DNA of 36,624 bases from Campylobacteraceae bacterium (GTDB taxonomy: Bacteria > Campylobacterota > Campylobacteria > Campylobacterales > Sulfurovaceae). The notes below the pieces were generated by a model, which saw only the letters and a program-made list of their open reading frames with translations, was not told the origin of the DNA and ran no database searches. Where the stretch lies: NCBI GenBank assembly GCA_027081065.1, contig JALWLW010000110.1, positions 1 to 36,624 on the forward strand, in the 5' to 3' direction. The position numbers were made by a program, and so were the translations under genes. Below, in pieces: positions 14,470 through 23,102 of this stretch (positions within the stretch are counted from its first letter, which is position 1; each line of letters begins with the position of its first letter).

Positions 14470-14990
14470 TTAAATGTCCAAAGTTAATATTATAGGGCAA
14501 TGGTCACTTCCCATGATTTGATCTAAGATATTTGCATCTATAATTTTATGTTTTAAATCATCTGAAACAAAAAAGTAGTCAATTCTCCAATCTACATTTC
14601 TAGCTCTTGCACTTGCACGATATGACCACCATGAATAACGTTCAGTCGCTTCAACTCCGTGAATATATCTAAAGGTGTCAATGTAACCGTTATCTATTAA
14701 TTTATCCATCCATTCACGACCCGAAGTCTTTTCATTGGCTTTAGGACGAGCTAAATCAATCGCTGTATGTGCTGTGTTAACATCTCCACAGACGATAATT
14801 GACTTACCCTCTTTTTTAAGAGCATTTATATATTTTAAAAAACGTTCATTAAATTCCATGTTATATATAAGTCTCTCTTTATTACGTTGTCCATTGGGGA
14901 AGTAGACGTTAAAATAAGCAATATTGTCAAAGTGGTATTCATTAAGATAATGCCATTGACATTTCATGAAATGAAAGTAATTTTTGCCAT
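14470..14990 (-). pseudogene. xth: Exonuclease III (xth) pseudogene with nonsense codon and internal deletion
   Basis: The C-terminal two-thirds of an Xth-type exonuclease is open from 14967: YFNVYFPNGQRN, VCGDVNTAHTAIDLA, SGREWMDKLI, RYSWWSYRA, NVDWRIDYFFVSD and the terminal catalytic GSDHCPI. About 85-90 N-terminal residues, including the metal-binding Glu region, are missing. Just upstream the original start survives: from ATG 14990, eight codons read MAKITFIS, then TGA replaces the Trp codon of the family motif SWNVNGI, followed by NVNGI. The frame then runs out of phase directly into LNEYHFDN, so an internal deletion of about 240-270 bp joined the two ends. The product would lack the active site; the enzyme (AP endonuclease and 3'-5' exonuclease) is not made from this gene. 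Confidence 0.88.
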
Positions 14991-15231
14991 GAATCTATCC
15001 TTAGTTTACTTGTGAAATAATAGCAAAATAAATTTTTTAAAAAATATTTTTTAACAAATAGTTAAATTAAATTAGTCAATATTATATATTGTAGAGAAAA
15101 AATGTAAGTTTTGTTTCATTTTAAGCCAACTACAATTTTAAGTGAGATACTAAGGGAGGATTCACATACTTATCACACAGTTTTGTTATTCTTTATATAG
15201 TTAAAGAGTATAACAATTATAAGGAGTAAGA

Positions 15232-15630
15232 ATGCATAATGTATTAAGAAAAGAGACAAGTATTCTCATGATACTGGTGACAACCTTTGGTGTAATGTTA
15301 ATGTTGTTTTTTGCAAAAATGATGTATGACATGACTCGATATGTGGGAAATATGAGTAGTTCTGTTGTGAGCATGTCCCAAGAGTTAATTATTATTAATA
15401 AAAAAATTGATAAAATGAGTACTGGGATGGAAGCGATGAATATTTATATGGGTGAGATGACATTACATGTTAAAAATATTCAATCAGACATGGCAAAAGA
15501 TATTAGTTCTATGAGCCGTTCCGTTAAAAAGATGAGTTTAAATATTAATGATATGCAAACAGACATGAACACAGGAGTAAGTATGCTTAACCCTATAGGA
15601 ATGGCGAAAGGACTTATCCCTTTTCCTTAG
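15232..15630 (+). CDS. Membrane-anchored methionine-heptad coiled-coil protein
   Basis: A 132-residue protein that I do not recognise. Residues 11-31 form one membrane helix with a short cytoplasmic Arg/Lys-Glu start, so the rest should lie in the periplasm. From about 34 to 112 it is a continuous predicted coiled coil in which methionines recur every seven residues (34, 41, 48, 62, 69, 76 and 66, 73, 87, 94, 101, 108, with Ile or Val in the gaps). Twenty-one of 132 residues are Met. The tail NPIGMAKGLIPF is hydrophobic. AAGGAG ribosome site lies at the proper distance. It precedes the DUF2868/DUF3482 genes but has a separate promoter region. Possible roles are a methionine-oxidation sensor or a scaffold; no function can be claimed. 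Confidence 0.65.
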   Translation: MHNVLRKETSILMILVTTFGVMLMLFFAKMMYDMTRYVGNMSSSVVSMSQELIIINKKIDKMSTGMEAMNIYMGEMTLHVKNIQSDMAKDISSMSRSVKKMSLNINDMQTDMNTGVSMLNPIGMAKGLIPFP

Positions 15631-15651
15631 ACTTTTTAAGTCCAATATGCG

Positions 15652-15657
15652 TATAAT
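15652..15657 (+). promoter_or_regulatory. -10 box upstream of the DUF2868 gene
   Basis: TATAAT at 15652-15657 in the 52-bp gap, 25 bases before ATG 15683. A short hairpin GACTT/AAGTC lies just upstream at about 15630-15642. Leader of about 18 nt without a clear ribosome site. Confidence 0.4.
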
Positions 15658-15682
15658 TAGCCCAAAAAAGTAAAGCTGATTA

Positions 15683-17101
15683 ATGCAAAAAAGAAATAAT
15701 AAAATTACCTTAAAATCGTATTTAGATTTACATCAACTTCTTGAGAAATATCGAGGTTCTCATGAGGAAAATCGTATTTTTTCTTTGTCTAAAGCTGTTC
15801 CTGGTACAACACCAAATAAGATTAATTTATTATTAGCATGGAAAGATGAAAATCTTTATCGCGTAACCGATGAATTGGTCTCCGAAAAATATTTACACTA
15901 TTGGAATATTGCTTCTTTTCTTATTGGCTCTTTCACTCTTTTATTAGGGTTTTTTTCAGGTTTTGCCTTACTCTCTTATTCGGGGGCACAGCCCGTTAAT
16001 ATTCTTTATTTATTATTAGTCATGGTGGCTTTACCATTACTAAGTATGTCGCTTACTTTATTGTCTATGTTTACAGGTAATATTGGGGCGAATCTTTTTA
16101 ATCATTTTTCGCCTATTTATTACTTGGAAAAAGTATTGAATTTTTTCCCCTTTTCAAAAGAAGTTAAATTTGAAACCTTACCTTTTTCAGCAACGTTTAG
16201 CAAATGGTTATTTTTACAACGTTTACAGCTCTTTTCATTTTTGTTTGCTTTGGGGCTTTTTGTTGCTTTGTTAATCATGGTCATAACCAAAGATATTGCT
16301 TTTGGTTGGAGTACCACACTTCAAATAGACCCCAGTTCTTTTCAGACCTTATTGAATTATTTGTCTTATCCTTGGCATGGGATTTTCCCTTCAGCTGTAC
16401 CCTCTTTAGAGTTAATTGAGATGTCTCACTATTTTCGTTTGGGTGAAAAACTTGATGCCAATATGATTCATAATGCCGATAAACTAGGGGCATGGTGGAA
16501 GTTTTTAGCCATGGCAACCTTTACTTATGCTTTACTTTTACGCTTGGTCTTTTGGTTTTGGACACATTATGGACTAGAAAGAGCTTTAAAAAAAGAGTTT
16601 TTAGCCATTGATGGGGCAAAGCAGTTGCTTGTAGAGTTTGCCATTCCTTATGTTTCAACTCGTGCACAAAACATTGAAGAGCATTTAGATGTTTCGGAAC
16701 AAGAACTCACTACGGAGAGTCGGGAATTTTCGATGGAGTATCACGCTTTACTTGGTTGGAACTACAGTGAATCTGAATTATTGTCGATTGAAGATAGGTT
16801 TAATATTAAAGCTTCAATTGTTAAGAGTGTTGGAGGACGCAACTCTTTTAAAGAAGACCAACAGATACTCTCTAGTTTAGAGGATAGTGTTTTATTGTAT
16901 GTTAAGGCATGGGAGCCTCCTACGATGGATTTTATAGATTTTATAGAAGAGTTATTGTTAAAAAAAGAGCTTCATAAAGTAGATGTTTGTCCTCTGGGAA
17001 CAGTTTCAAATAATTATAAACGTAAGAAGAGTGACTTAGAGGTTTGGTTAAAAAAACTAGAGCAAATAGATTCAGATAAATTAGGAGTTATTGATGTCTA
17101 A
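15683..17101 (+). CDS. DUF2868 membrane protein
   Basis: A 472-residue inner-membrane protein of the DUF2868 family. It has paired membrane helices near 75-100 and 108-130, a third around 180-200 and a fourth near 275-295. Conserved points include SLSKAVPG near the start, PWHGIFPSAVPS before the last helix and HYGLERALKKEF after it. The C-terminal 150 residues are soluble and acidic. DUF2868 genes commonly precede a DUF3482 GTPase gene, as here, where the two overlap by 8 bp, so the proteins probably act together at the membrane; the process is unknown. Confidence 0.85.
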   Translation: MQKRNNKITLKSYLDLHQLLEKYRGSHEENRIFSLSKAVPGTTPNKINLLLAWKDENLYRVTDELVSEKYLHYWNIASFLIGSFTLLLGFFSGFALLSYSGAQPVNILYLLLVMVALPLLSMSLTLLSMFTGNIGANLFNHFSPIYYLEKVLNFFPFSKEVKFETLPFSATFSKWLFLQRLQLFSFLFALGLFVALLIMVITKDIAFGWSTTLQIDPSSFQTLLNYLSYPWHGIFPSAVPSLELIEMSHYFRLGEKLDANMIHNADKLGAWWKFLAMATFTYALLLRLVFWFWTHYGLERALKKEFLAIDGAKQLLVEFAIPYVSTRAQNIEEHLDVSEQELTTESREFSMEYHALLGWNYSESELLSIEDRFNIKASIVKSVGGRNSFKEDQQILSSLEDSVLLYVKAWEPPTMDFIDFIEELLLKKELHKVDVCPLGTVSNNYKRKKSDLEVWLKKLEQIDSDKLGVIDV

Positions 17102-18491
17102 TGAAAGTTATCCAAAGTTTGCTGTAGTAGGTCACCCGAACAAAGGAAAAAGTAGTATTGTGGCTTCTTTGGCACTGGATGGCTCTATTCAGATTGGTAA
17201 TACCCCTGGAACAACACAGATAAAACGGGGTTTTCCTTTAAAAGTAGATGGTGAGATTGTTTATGAACTTTTTGACACCCCTGGTTTTCAAAGAGCAAGA
17301 CGTGTTTATGCATGGCTTGAAGAGCATGGTGATGTTGCTGCTGACAAACGTATTGAGGTCATTAGACAATTTGTTTTTGAACATAAAGAGAGTGATAAAT
17401 TTAGAGATGAAGTTGAGCTACTTGAACCGATTTTAAATGGTGCTGGTATTATTTACGTAGTAGATGCTTCAAAGCCGTATGGTGCAGAGTATGAAGTTGA
17501 GATGGAGATTTTACGTTGGTGTGGACAACCTTCTATGGCAATTTTGAATCTTATAGGAGAAGAAGATTACCGAGAAGAGTGGACAAGGGCTTTAGGACAG
17601 TACTTTCGTATGGTACGTACCTACAACCCTATTACAGCTGGACATCAAGAACACCTTGAACTTCTTGAAAGTATGGCACAGCTTAAAGAGGAGTGGACCA
17701 AATCAATTAAAAAAGCCATTGCTGTTTTAGACAGTTTGTATGTGCAAAAAATTGAAAATAGTATAGATACTATTGTAGACTATATGGTGAATGTACTCTC
17801 TTTTGTGCATAGAGAAAATATTAAAGGTGAAGCAGTCTCGCAAAAAGAAGAAGAGAATGCAAAGTTAGCTTATCGTAATAAAATTATTGATTATGAAGTG
17901 CGTGAAAGAAAAAAGATAGAAAGTATCTGGAATCATGTCAACATTAAAAAGCATGAAGATGAATTAGAACTTGATGAAGTAGGACTCTTTTCTAAAGAGT
18001 CAGCTTCTATTTTTGGTTTAAGTCAAAAAGAACTTGTCGTTACAGGGGCTTCTGCAGGAGCTGTGACAGGGGTAGGGTTTGACCTTTTAGTTGGAGGGTC
18101 TTCTTTGTTCTTAGGCTCACTCATTGGGGGTGTTGTTGGAGGTGTTGGGGCAATGTTTGGTTTTGACAATTTGTATGAAGTAAAAGTTTTAGGGCAAAAT
18201 TTAGGAAAACGTGAACTTAGCATTGGACCTATGCAAAATTTGAATTTTCCGTATGTTTTGTTAGGACGTTCTTTGTATCATGCTTCAGCCATTGCCAAAC
18301 GTTCCCATGCGAAACGTAGTGAATTGGACTTAGAAAATGCATCATTTAGTGAAAAAATAATGGATGCCTCTATGCGAAAAGAGTTAGAGAAAGTTCACTC
18401 AAAATTACGTAAAAGTGAGGAGTTAGAAGAGGAAGAGTTAAAAAGCTATAAATCACAGGTAAAAAGTAGTTTTATGAAACTACTCGCTTAA
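17094..18491 (+). CDS. DUF3482-type membrane-associated GTPase
   Basis: A 466-residue-class GTPase of the TrmE-Era-EngA-like superfamily with a C-terminal DUF3482 domain. G1 is GHPNKGKSS (P-loop, residues about 13-21), G2 region TPGTTQ, G3 DTPGFQ, with VVDASKPYG after it; G4 is atypical, with NLIGEED where NKxD is expected. The C-terminal half has two glycine-rich segments, [15 protein letters not shown] and [11 protein letters not shown], which look like membrane-inserting hairpins. ATG 17094 is preferred over a TTG three bases earlier because of GGAG at 17083-17086. The start lies inside the DUF2868 gene. Its 3' end overlaps the convergent alanine racemase gene by 20 bp. GTP binding is clear; the cellular job is not known. 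Confidence 0.88.
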   Translation: MSNESYPKFAVVGHPNKGKSSIVASLALDGSIQIGNTPGTTQIKRGFPLKVDGEIVYELFDTPGFQRARRVYAWLEEHGDVAADKRIEVIRQFVFEHKESDKFRDEVELLEPILNGAGIIYVVDASKPYGAEYEVEMEILRWCGQPSMAILNLIGEEDYREEWTRALGQYFRMVRTYNPITAGHQEHLELLESMAQLKEEWTKSIKKAIAVLDSLYVQKIENSIDTIVDYMVNVLSFVHRENIKGEAVSQKEEENAKLAYRNKIIDYEVRERKKIESIWNHVNIKKHEDELELDEVGLFSKESASIFGLSQKELVVTGASAGAVTGVGFDLLVGGSSLFLGSLIGGVVGGVGAMFGFDNLYEVKVLGQNLGKRELSIGPMQNLNFPYVLLGRSLYHASAIAKRSHAKRSELDLENASFSEKIMDASMRKELEKVHSKLRKSEELEEEELKSYKSQVKSSFMKLLA

Positions 18492-19473
18492 TATTGTGAT
18501 GCAGTTGAGTCATGACTTCATAAGAGATTGTACCTAACTGTTTTCCAGCACTTAAAGCATTGTCAAAGATACAAACTTCATTTTTGGTAGATTCTAAAAT
18601 AACATAATCCATAGAGACACGACCAAGTAGGGGTAAGCCCTCAGCTGTAATAAATGGTTCAAACGCATTACTTCTCATCCACCCATCACCATAGCCTAAG
18701 TCGTAAGTAGAAACCGTCATATCTCTAGGAGCTACAAATTGACCACCATAGCCCACTCTTTGACCTTTTTTTAGCTCTCTTGTAGCGACTTTCTTTGCCC
18801 AAAGGGAGAGTACGGATTTTAGTTCTAAAGTATCATAAATAGAAGGAAGTTCAGAGTAACCATAAGCTCCTATGCCAAGGCGAATTAAATCTTCATTCTC
18901 GCAAGGTAAACGTAAAGAGGTTGCAGAGTTGAATGAGTGGGTGCGTATGTTTTTGACGTGTGACATGGTGACACCTACGGCTTTTTTAAAATTTTTTTGT
19001 TGCCAAAAGAGTTCGCTACTTAATTCATCGGCTGAACGGTTATGGGTCATGACCCCTTTTAAAATAAGCTCTTTTTCTTTTATGAGATTAAGTGCTATTT
19101 CTATTTCATCAAAAGCGATACCATTTCGATGCATTCCTGTGTCAATTTTTAGTTCAACCGTTGAATGTTTTTCTGCTTTATCTATGTCTTCTAAACAGTT
19201 CAGTGTAAAGGAACATTTATCATCAACAATGGCTTTGTCACCAAGTACTAAAATATGCTCAAAATAAGGCTTAATAATTTGAGCTTCATTAAAAGTACGC
19301 ACCACGGCTTGGGTAAGTCCAAACTCTTGTGAGAGTTTTGCCATGAGTTCTAAGTCATGACCATAAGCGTTGTCTTTTAGGACGATTCCTATGGATTCTT
19401 TTGAACCTGTTTTTAATATAAATTGAGATAAGTTATGAAAAAAATTTTGTTTGTTTATTTTAATAAATGCCAT
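18472..19473 (-). CDS. alr: Alanine racemase
   Basis: A 333-residue PLP-dependent alanine racemase, interconverting L- and D-alanine for peptidoglycan. PLP lysine is Lys33 in VLKDNAYGH and the second catalytic base is Tyr242 in RVGYGGQF. Other family segments are [21 protein letters not shown] and LLGRVSMDY. The N-terminal segment before Lys33 fits the family. Slightly short compared with the usual 350-370 residues, with loops trimmed. It overlaps the GTPase gene tail to tail. On the minus strand TGATATAAT (19487-19479) ends five bases before the ATG and no ribosome site exists between, so the mRNA from this promoter would be leaderless. Confidence 0.95.
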   Translation of the reverse strand: MAFIKINKQNFFHNLSQFILKTGSKESIGIVLKDNAYGHDLELMAKLSQEFGLTQAVVRTFNEAQIIKPYFEHILVLGDKAIVDDKCSFTLNCLEDIDKAEKHSTVELKIDTGMHRNGIAFDEIEIALNLIKEKELILKGVMTHNRSADELSSELFWQQKNFKKAVGVTMSHVKNIRTHSFNSATSLRLPCENEDLIRLGIGAYGYSELPSIYDTLELKSVLSLWAKKVATRELKKGQRVGYGGQFVAPRDMTVSTYDLGYGDGWMRSNAFEPFITAEGLPLLGRVSMDYVILESTKNEVCIFDNALSAGKQLGTISYEVMTQLHHNIKRVVS

Positions 19474-19478
19474 GTTGA

Positions 19479-19487
19479 ATTATATCA
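19479..19487 (-). promoter_or_regulatory. Extended -10 of alr, five bases before ATG
   Basis: Minus-strand TGATATAAT followed by five bases and ATG 19473. Same box and spacing as before 4274 and 26485. Predicted transcription start at or within two bases of the A of ATG. Confidence 0.55.
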
Positions 19488-19518
19488 AACCTTAACCAAA
19501 ATATAAAAAGAGAAGAAA

Positions 19519-20517
19519 GTGAAATATTTACCAGCCGAATGGCAAAAACAAAGAGCCGTACTCATGGCTTTCCCACATAAAAACAGTGATTGGAACAGTG
19601 ACTTAAACTCTGCATTAGTTCCTTTTATACGTATAGCACAAGCCATAGCTTATAAGACTTCTGTCTACATTATTTGTGATAACAAAGATGATATTTCAGA
19701 TTTGTTTTGCTCTACACGGAACATGAGTTTCATAGAGATACCTACTAACGACACGTGGATAAGAGACTTTGGGTACATCTCCATAGTTGAAAATGGTGAA
19801 GTAAAGCTTTTAGATTTTAAATTTGATGCTTGGGGTGGAAAGTTTGAAGCCTCTTTGGATAATGAGGTCAATAGAGTCTTACATAAAAAAGGTTATATGG
19901 GAGTCACTCCACTTGAGAGCATAGATTTTGTGCTAGAGGGTGGTTCTATTGAGTCTGATGGGTTAGGGACTATTTTAACGACTTCGGCTTGTCTTTGTAA
20001 TACTAATCGTAATGGTGGACTGAGTAAAAATGAGGTTGAAGTAAAATTGGCTGAGTATTTAGGTGCTAAAAGAGTGCTTTGGCTTGACCATGGGTACTTA
20101 GTTGGGGACGATACAGACTCTCATGTTGATACTTTAGCTCGGTTTGTATCTGCTGATACCATTATGTATGTGCAGTGTTTAGACGAAGAAGATGAACACT
20201 ATGATGAGCTTAAAAAGATGGAAGAGCAGTTAAAAAGTTTTAAAGATAGTGAGGGAAATTTTTATAAACTTTTGCCTTTACCTTTACCTACTGCAAAATA
20301 TGATGAAGAAGAAAATCGTCTACCTGCTACTTATGTGAATTTTTTAATCACTAATAGAGCTTTAATCTATCCGACTTATGGAGTAAAGGAAGATAAAATT
20401 ATGTTTAAAATATTTAAAGAGTTTTTTAAAAATATAGAGATAATCCCAGTGGAATGTTCACGCTTAATTGAAGAGGGGGGGAGCTTACACTGTTCTACAA
20501 TGCAGATACCTTTTTAA
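19519..20517 (+). CDS. aguA: Agmatine deiminase
   Basis: A 332-residue agmatine deiminase (agmatine iminohydrolase, peptidyl-arginine deiminase superfamily), converting agmatine to N-carbamoylputrescine and ammonia. Family points: PAEWQ.Q..VLMAFPH at the start, TWIRDFG, FDAWGGKF, VLEGGSIESDG, DTDSHVDTLARFV, and the catalytic cysteine Cys325 in GGSLHCSTMQIP at the very end. It uses a GTG start (19519), after AGAAG. AguB, which performs the next step, is encoded at 21303 on the same strand, with a CAP-domain gene on the opposite strand in between. The two give the agmatine route to putrescine. Intact. Confidence 0.95.
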   Translation: MKYLPAEWQKQRAVLMAFPHKNSDWNSDLNSALVPFIRIAQAIAYKTSVYIICDNKDDISDLFCSTRNMSFIEIPTNDTWIRDFGYISIVENGEVKLLDFKFDAWGGKFEASLDNEVNRVLHKKGYMGVTPLESIDFVLEGGSIESDGLGTILTTSACLCNTNRNGGLSKNEVEVKLAEYLGAKRVLWLDHGYLVGDDTDSHVDTLARFVSADTIMYVQCLDEEDEHYDELKKMEEQLKSFKDSEGNFYKLLPLPLPTAKYDEEENRLPATYVNFLITNRALIYPTYGVKEDKIMFKIFKEFFKNIEIIPVECSRLIEEGGSLHCSTMQIPF

Positions 20518-20521
20518 TTAT

Positions 20522-21133
20522 TTATCTTTTTTTACTTCCAAAGTTTTGTCCCCAGTAGACTTGATAGATACTGTCTTCTTTAATAATAATGGCAACACCA
20601 ACTTCAGTATAAGTATTTTTCATAATATTGGCACAGTGCCCAGGACTTGCCATCCATGCTTCCATGACCTCTTCTAAGGATCGTTGTCCTCCTGCTAGAT
20701 TTTCTCCTACAAAATAGTAGTCAGCATAACCATTAGCTACGATACGTTCATAGAACTTACTGGGTCTTCCATTACCTGTAATATCGTACTCTGTCCCTGA
20801 ACCATCATGAGAAAAGGTATTACTATAAGCTAAATCTGTCACATGTTCAAGTGCTGAAGCATAAAGTTCAGGACTCCAGGTAAGTGGATGAACTGGACCA
20901 AAAGTTCCTAGGTCACCACAGGTAATGGTTTTTGCTCGTTGGGCATTAATTGCATCTAAAAGTTCTTGCTGTTCTGTGTTTAAATAGTTTAGTGTTTCTT
21001 GTTCCGAAGAGCTTAAGTCTGAAAATAAATTTTCTTCACCCATAACAATAGTGGGAGAGTTAGAATTGTTTTCTCCACAACCAATGAGTAGTAAGAGTAT
21101 GAGAATAAATAAGTAAAGTTTATTTTTCAACAT
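20522..21133 (-). CDS. CAP/SCP-domain lipoprotein
   Basis: A 203-residue exported lipoprotein. Signal LYLFILILLLLIGCG ends in an LIGC lipobox with Cys19. After an acidic/serine linker, residues about 55-200 form a CAP (cysteine-rich secretory protein, SCP-like) domain: LLDAINAQRA, PLTWSPELYASALEHVTDLA, NTFSHDGSG, VGENLAGGQ, VMEAWMASPGHCANIM and YWGQNFG. The conserved His-Glu-His set (FSHDG, GENLA, SPGHC) is present. Bacterial CAP proteins are surface or periplasmic, with no single established activity. It sits between the two putrescine genes in opposite orientation. A minus-strand TGTTATACT (21166-21158) and AAGGA ribosome site make it an independent transcript. Confidence 0.92.
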   Translation of the reverse strand: MLKNKLYLFILILLLLIGCGENNSNSPTIVMGEENLFSDLSSSEQETLNYLNTEQQELLDAINAQRAKTITCGDLGTFGPVHPLTWSPELYASALEHVTDLAYSNTFSHDGSGTEYDITGNGRPSKFYERIVANGYADYYFVGENLAGGQRSLEEVMEAWMASPGHCANIMKNTYTEVGVAIIIKEDSIYQVYWGQNFGSKKR

Positions 21134-21157
21134 TTTATTTCCTTGTCTAGTATTGCT

Positions 21158-21166
21158 AGTATAACA
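21158..21166 (-). promoter_or_regulatory. Extended -10 promoter of the CAP lipoprotein gene
   Basis: Minus-strand TGTTATACT with a following leader of about 18 nt and an AAGGA ribosome site before ATG 21133. Confidence 0.5.
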
Positions 21167-21249
21167 GTATAAAACTTAAAATAATATTTAATATAAAAAA
21201 TTAATTTTAAATAAAAACTTGTTTTATAATAAGAAAACTGATATAACTC

Positions 21250-21255
21250 TATAAT
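21250..21255 (+). promoter_or_regulatory. -10 box of aguB
   Basis: TATAAT at 21250-21255, 48 bases before the aguB ATG. It indicates that aguB has its own promoter rather than being read only from aguA. Confidence 0.4.
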
Positions 21256-21302
21256 ATCAGTTTATTAATAATCGGTAAACAAATAGAGTAAAAAGTAGTT
21301 AA

Positions 21303-22172
21303 ATGAAAGTAGCATTAATTCAAAAAAAGTATTTTAGTAACAAAAAAAAATTTATTAAAAATATTATATATGATATAAAAACAGCATCTGTTAATGGTGC
21401 TGAATTAATTGTTTTGCAAGAGTTGCATCAAAATGAGTATTTTTGTCAAAGTGAAGATACTAATTTTTTTGCATATGCCCAAGATTATGATAAAGACATT
21501 GCGTTCTGGTCAAAAATTGCTAACAAATATAAGATTGTTTTGGTCACCTCTTTATTTGAACGTAGAACAGCAGGCTTGTATCATAATACAGCAGTAGTAT
21601 TTGAAAAAGATGGTACAGTTACTGGAAAATATAGAAAAATGCATATACCTGATGACCCAGGTTTTTATGAAAAATTTTATTTTACACCAGGTGATTTAGG
21701 GTTTGAACCTATTGAAACATCAGTAGGAAAATTGGGCGTTTTAATTTGTTGGGATCAATGGTATCCAGAAGCTGCAAGAATTATGGCATTAAAGGGTGCT
21801 GAAGTACTTATTTACCCTACTGCCATTGGTTGGTTTGATAGTGATTCTAAAGCTGAAAAAAAACGACAGTTAGAGGCATGGGTAACCATTCAACGCTCTC
21901 ATGCCATAGCCAATGGTATTCCTGTACTTTCATGTAATAGAGTAGGATTTGAAAAAGATAGTACAGGAGTTATGGAGGGTATTCGATTTTGGGGGAACTC
22001 TTTTGTGTGTGATGCACAAGGAGAGATGATTGCACAAGCTGGTAAAAAGCAAAAGATTCTCTATGCCACGATTGATAAACAAAGAACTAAAGAGGTACGT
22101 GATATTTGGCCATTTCTTCGTGATAGACGAATTGATGCTTATGGAGATTTATTAAAGCGTTATTGTGATTAA
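21303..22172 (+). CDS. aguB: N-carbamoylputrescine amidase
   Basis: A 289-residue nitrilase-superfamily amidase with catalytic triad Glu40 (LQELH), Lys112 (KYRKMHIPDD) and Cys149 (ICWDQWYPEAAR). The specific segments IPDDPGFYEKFYFTPGD and SHAIANGIPVLSCNRVG are those of N-carbamoylputrescine amidase, which releases putrescine, CO2 and ammonia. It completes the two-step conversion begun by AguA. No ribosome site is strong (AAAAAGTAG upstream). A clear terminator follows at 22174-22214. Intact and full length; cytoplasmic. Confidence 0.95.
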   Translation: MKVALIQKKYFSNKKKFIKNIIYDIKTASVNGAELIVLQELHQNEYFCQSEDTNFFAYAQDYDKDIAFWSKIANKYKIVLVTSLFERRTAGLYHNTAVVFEKDGTVTGKYRKMHIPDDPGFYEKFYFTPGDLGFEPIETSVGKLGVLICWDQWYPEAARIMALKGAEVLIYPTAIGWFDSDSKAEKKRQLEAWVTIQRSHAIANGIPVLSCNRVGFEKDSTGVMEGIRFWGNSFVCDAQGEMIAQAGKKQKILYATIDKQRTKEVRDIWPFLRDRRIDAYGDLLKRYCD

Positions 22173-22173
22173 G

Positions 22174-22214
22174 AGACTAATTTACTATATTAACAAGAAT
22201 GTTAGTCTTTTTTT
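22174..22214 (+). terminator. Rho-independent terminator after aguB
   Basis: AGACTAA (22174-22180) pairs with TTAGTCT (22202-22208), directly followed by a T-run to 22214. It starts two bases after the aguB stop codon. Confidence 0.75.
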
Positions 22215-22253
22215 CCTATACTTTAAAAAAATATAATTTATTAGGAGAATAGA

Positions 22254-23096
22254 ATGGTATCTAAAAAAATATGGCTAGGTGTTGCACTCTCAGCACTACT
22301 TTTAACCGGCTGTGCAAAACAGACAAAAGGGGCTGTTGAGTATCCAGAGGATGTAACGAAGCCAAAATTATCACAATATGAGTTAAATATCATTGCTGAA
22401 AAAATTTATCAAAATGAGACTTCAGGAAACCCTGAACACTTAATGTTCTGGTCAAAAAATGAGACTTTTCCTTCTATTGGAATTGGACATTTTATTTGGT
22501 ATCCAAAAGGACAACCTAAAGTATTTGATGAAACTTTTCCTGCAATGATTGATTATTATATTGCTAATAAGGTACAAATTCCTGCATGGTTATATCATGC
22601 TAGAAAAACAGGTGCACCATGGAGTAATCGAGAGAGTTTTGAACGTTCACGAGGTGACAAAGAGTTTCAGCAGTTAAAAACACTTCTTTTAAATACAAAA
22701 GCCTTACAAACACAGTTCTTTTTTGATAGATTACATGCGTCAATTCCAGAAATTGTTAAGTATGTTGCAGCTAAAGATAGAAAACATATTGTAAATAACT
22801 ACAATGCTTTAGTCGCAACCAGAGGGGGACTTTATCCATTAATTGACTATATTAATTTTAAAGGTAAAGGGATTAAAGCAACTGAGCGTTACAATGGTCA
22901 GGGTTGGGGATTACTTCAAGTACTTCAAAATATGAGACCTGTTCAACCTGGACCTTATGCTTTAATGGAATTTTCAAGATCGGCAAAAGAAATTTTAGAA
23001 CGTAGGGTGAGAAATTCACCACCAGCTAAAAATGAACGTAGATGGATGGCAGGTTGGACTAAGCGTACTGATAGTTATGCTAAACCTATTTTATAG
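22254..23096 (+). CDS. Lysozyme-like lipoprotein (putative muralytic enzyme)
   Basis: A 280-residue predicted lipoprotein: signal ending LLTGC with Cys20. I do not know a name for it. Residues 49-80 carry EKIYQNETSGNPEHLMF then FPSIGIGHF, strongly reminiscent of the T4-lysozyme-type active site, where a catalytic Glu (here Glu55) is followed by an Asp/Thr and the TIGIGH loop. Thr71 or Glu70 could take the second role. The C-terminal part has YNGQGWGLLQVLQ and ERRWMAGWTKRTDSY, conserved-looking aromatic segments. If the likeness holds, it cleaves or binds peptidoglycan from the periplasmic face of the outer membrane. AGGAGA ribosome site. Convergent with the sensor kinase gene, 6 bp apart. Confidence 0.6.
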   Translation: MVSKKIWLGVALSALLLTGCAKQTKGAVEYPEDVTKPKLSQYELNIIAEKIYQNETSGNPEHLMFWSKNETFPSIGIGHFIWYPKGQPKVFDETFPAMIDYYIANKVQIPAWLYHARKTGAPWSNRESFERSRGDKEFQQLKTLLLNTKALQTQFFFDRLHASIPEIVKYVAAKDRKHIVNNYNALVATRGGLYPLIDYINFKGKGIKATERYNGQGWGLLQVLQNMRPVQPGPYALMEFSRSAKEILERRVRNSPPAKNERRWMAGWTKRTDSYAKPIL

Positions 23097-23102
23097 TTTA
23101 TA

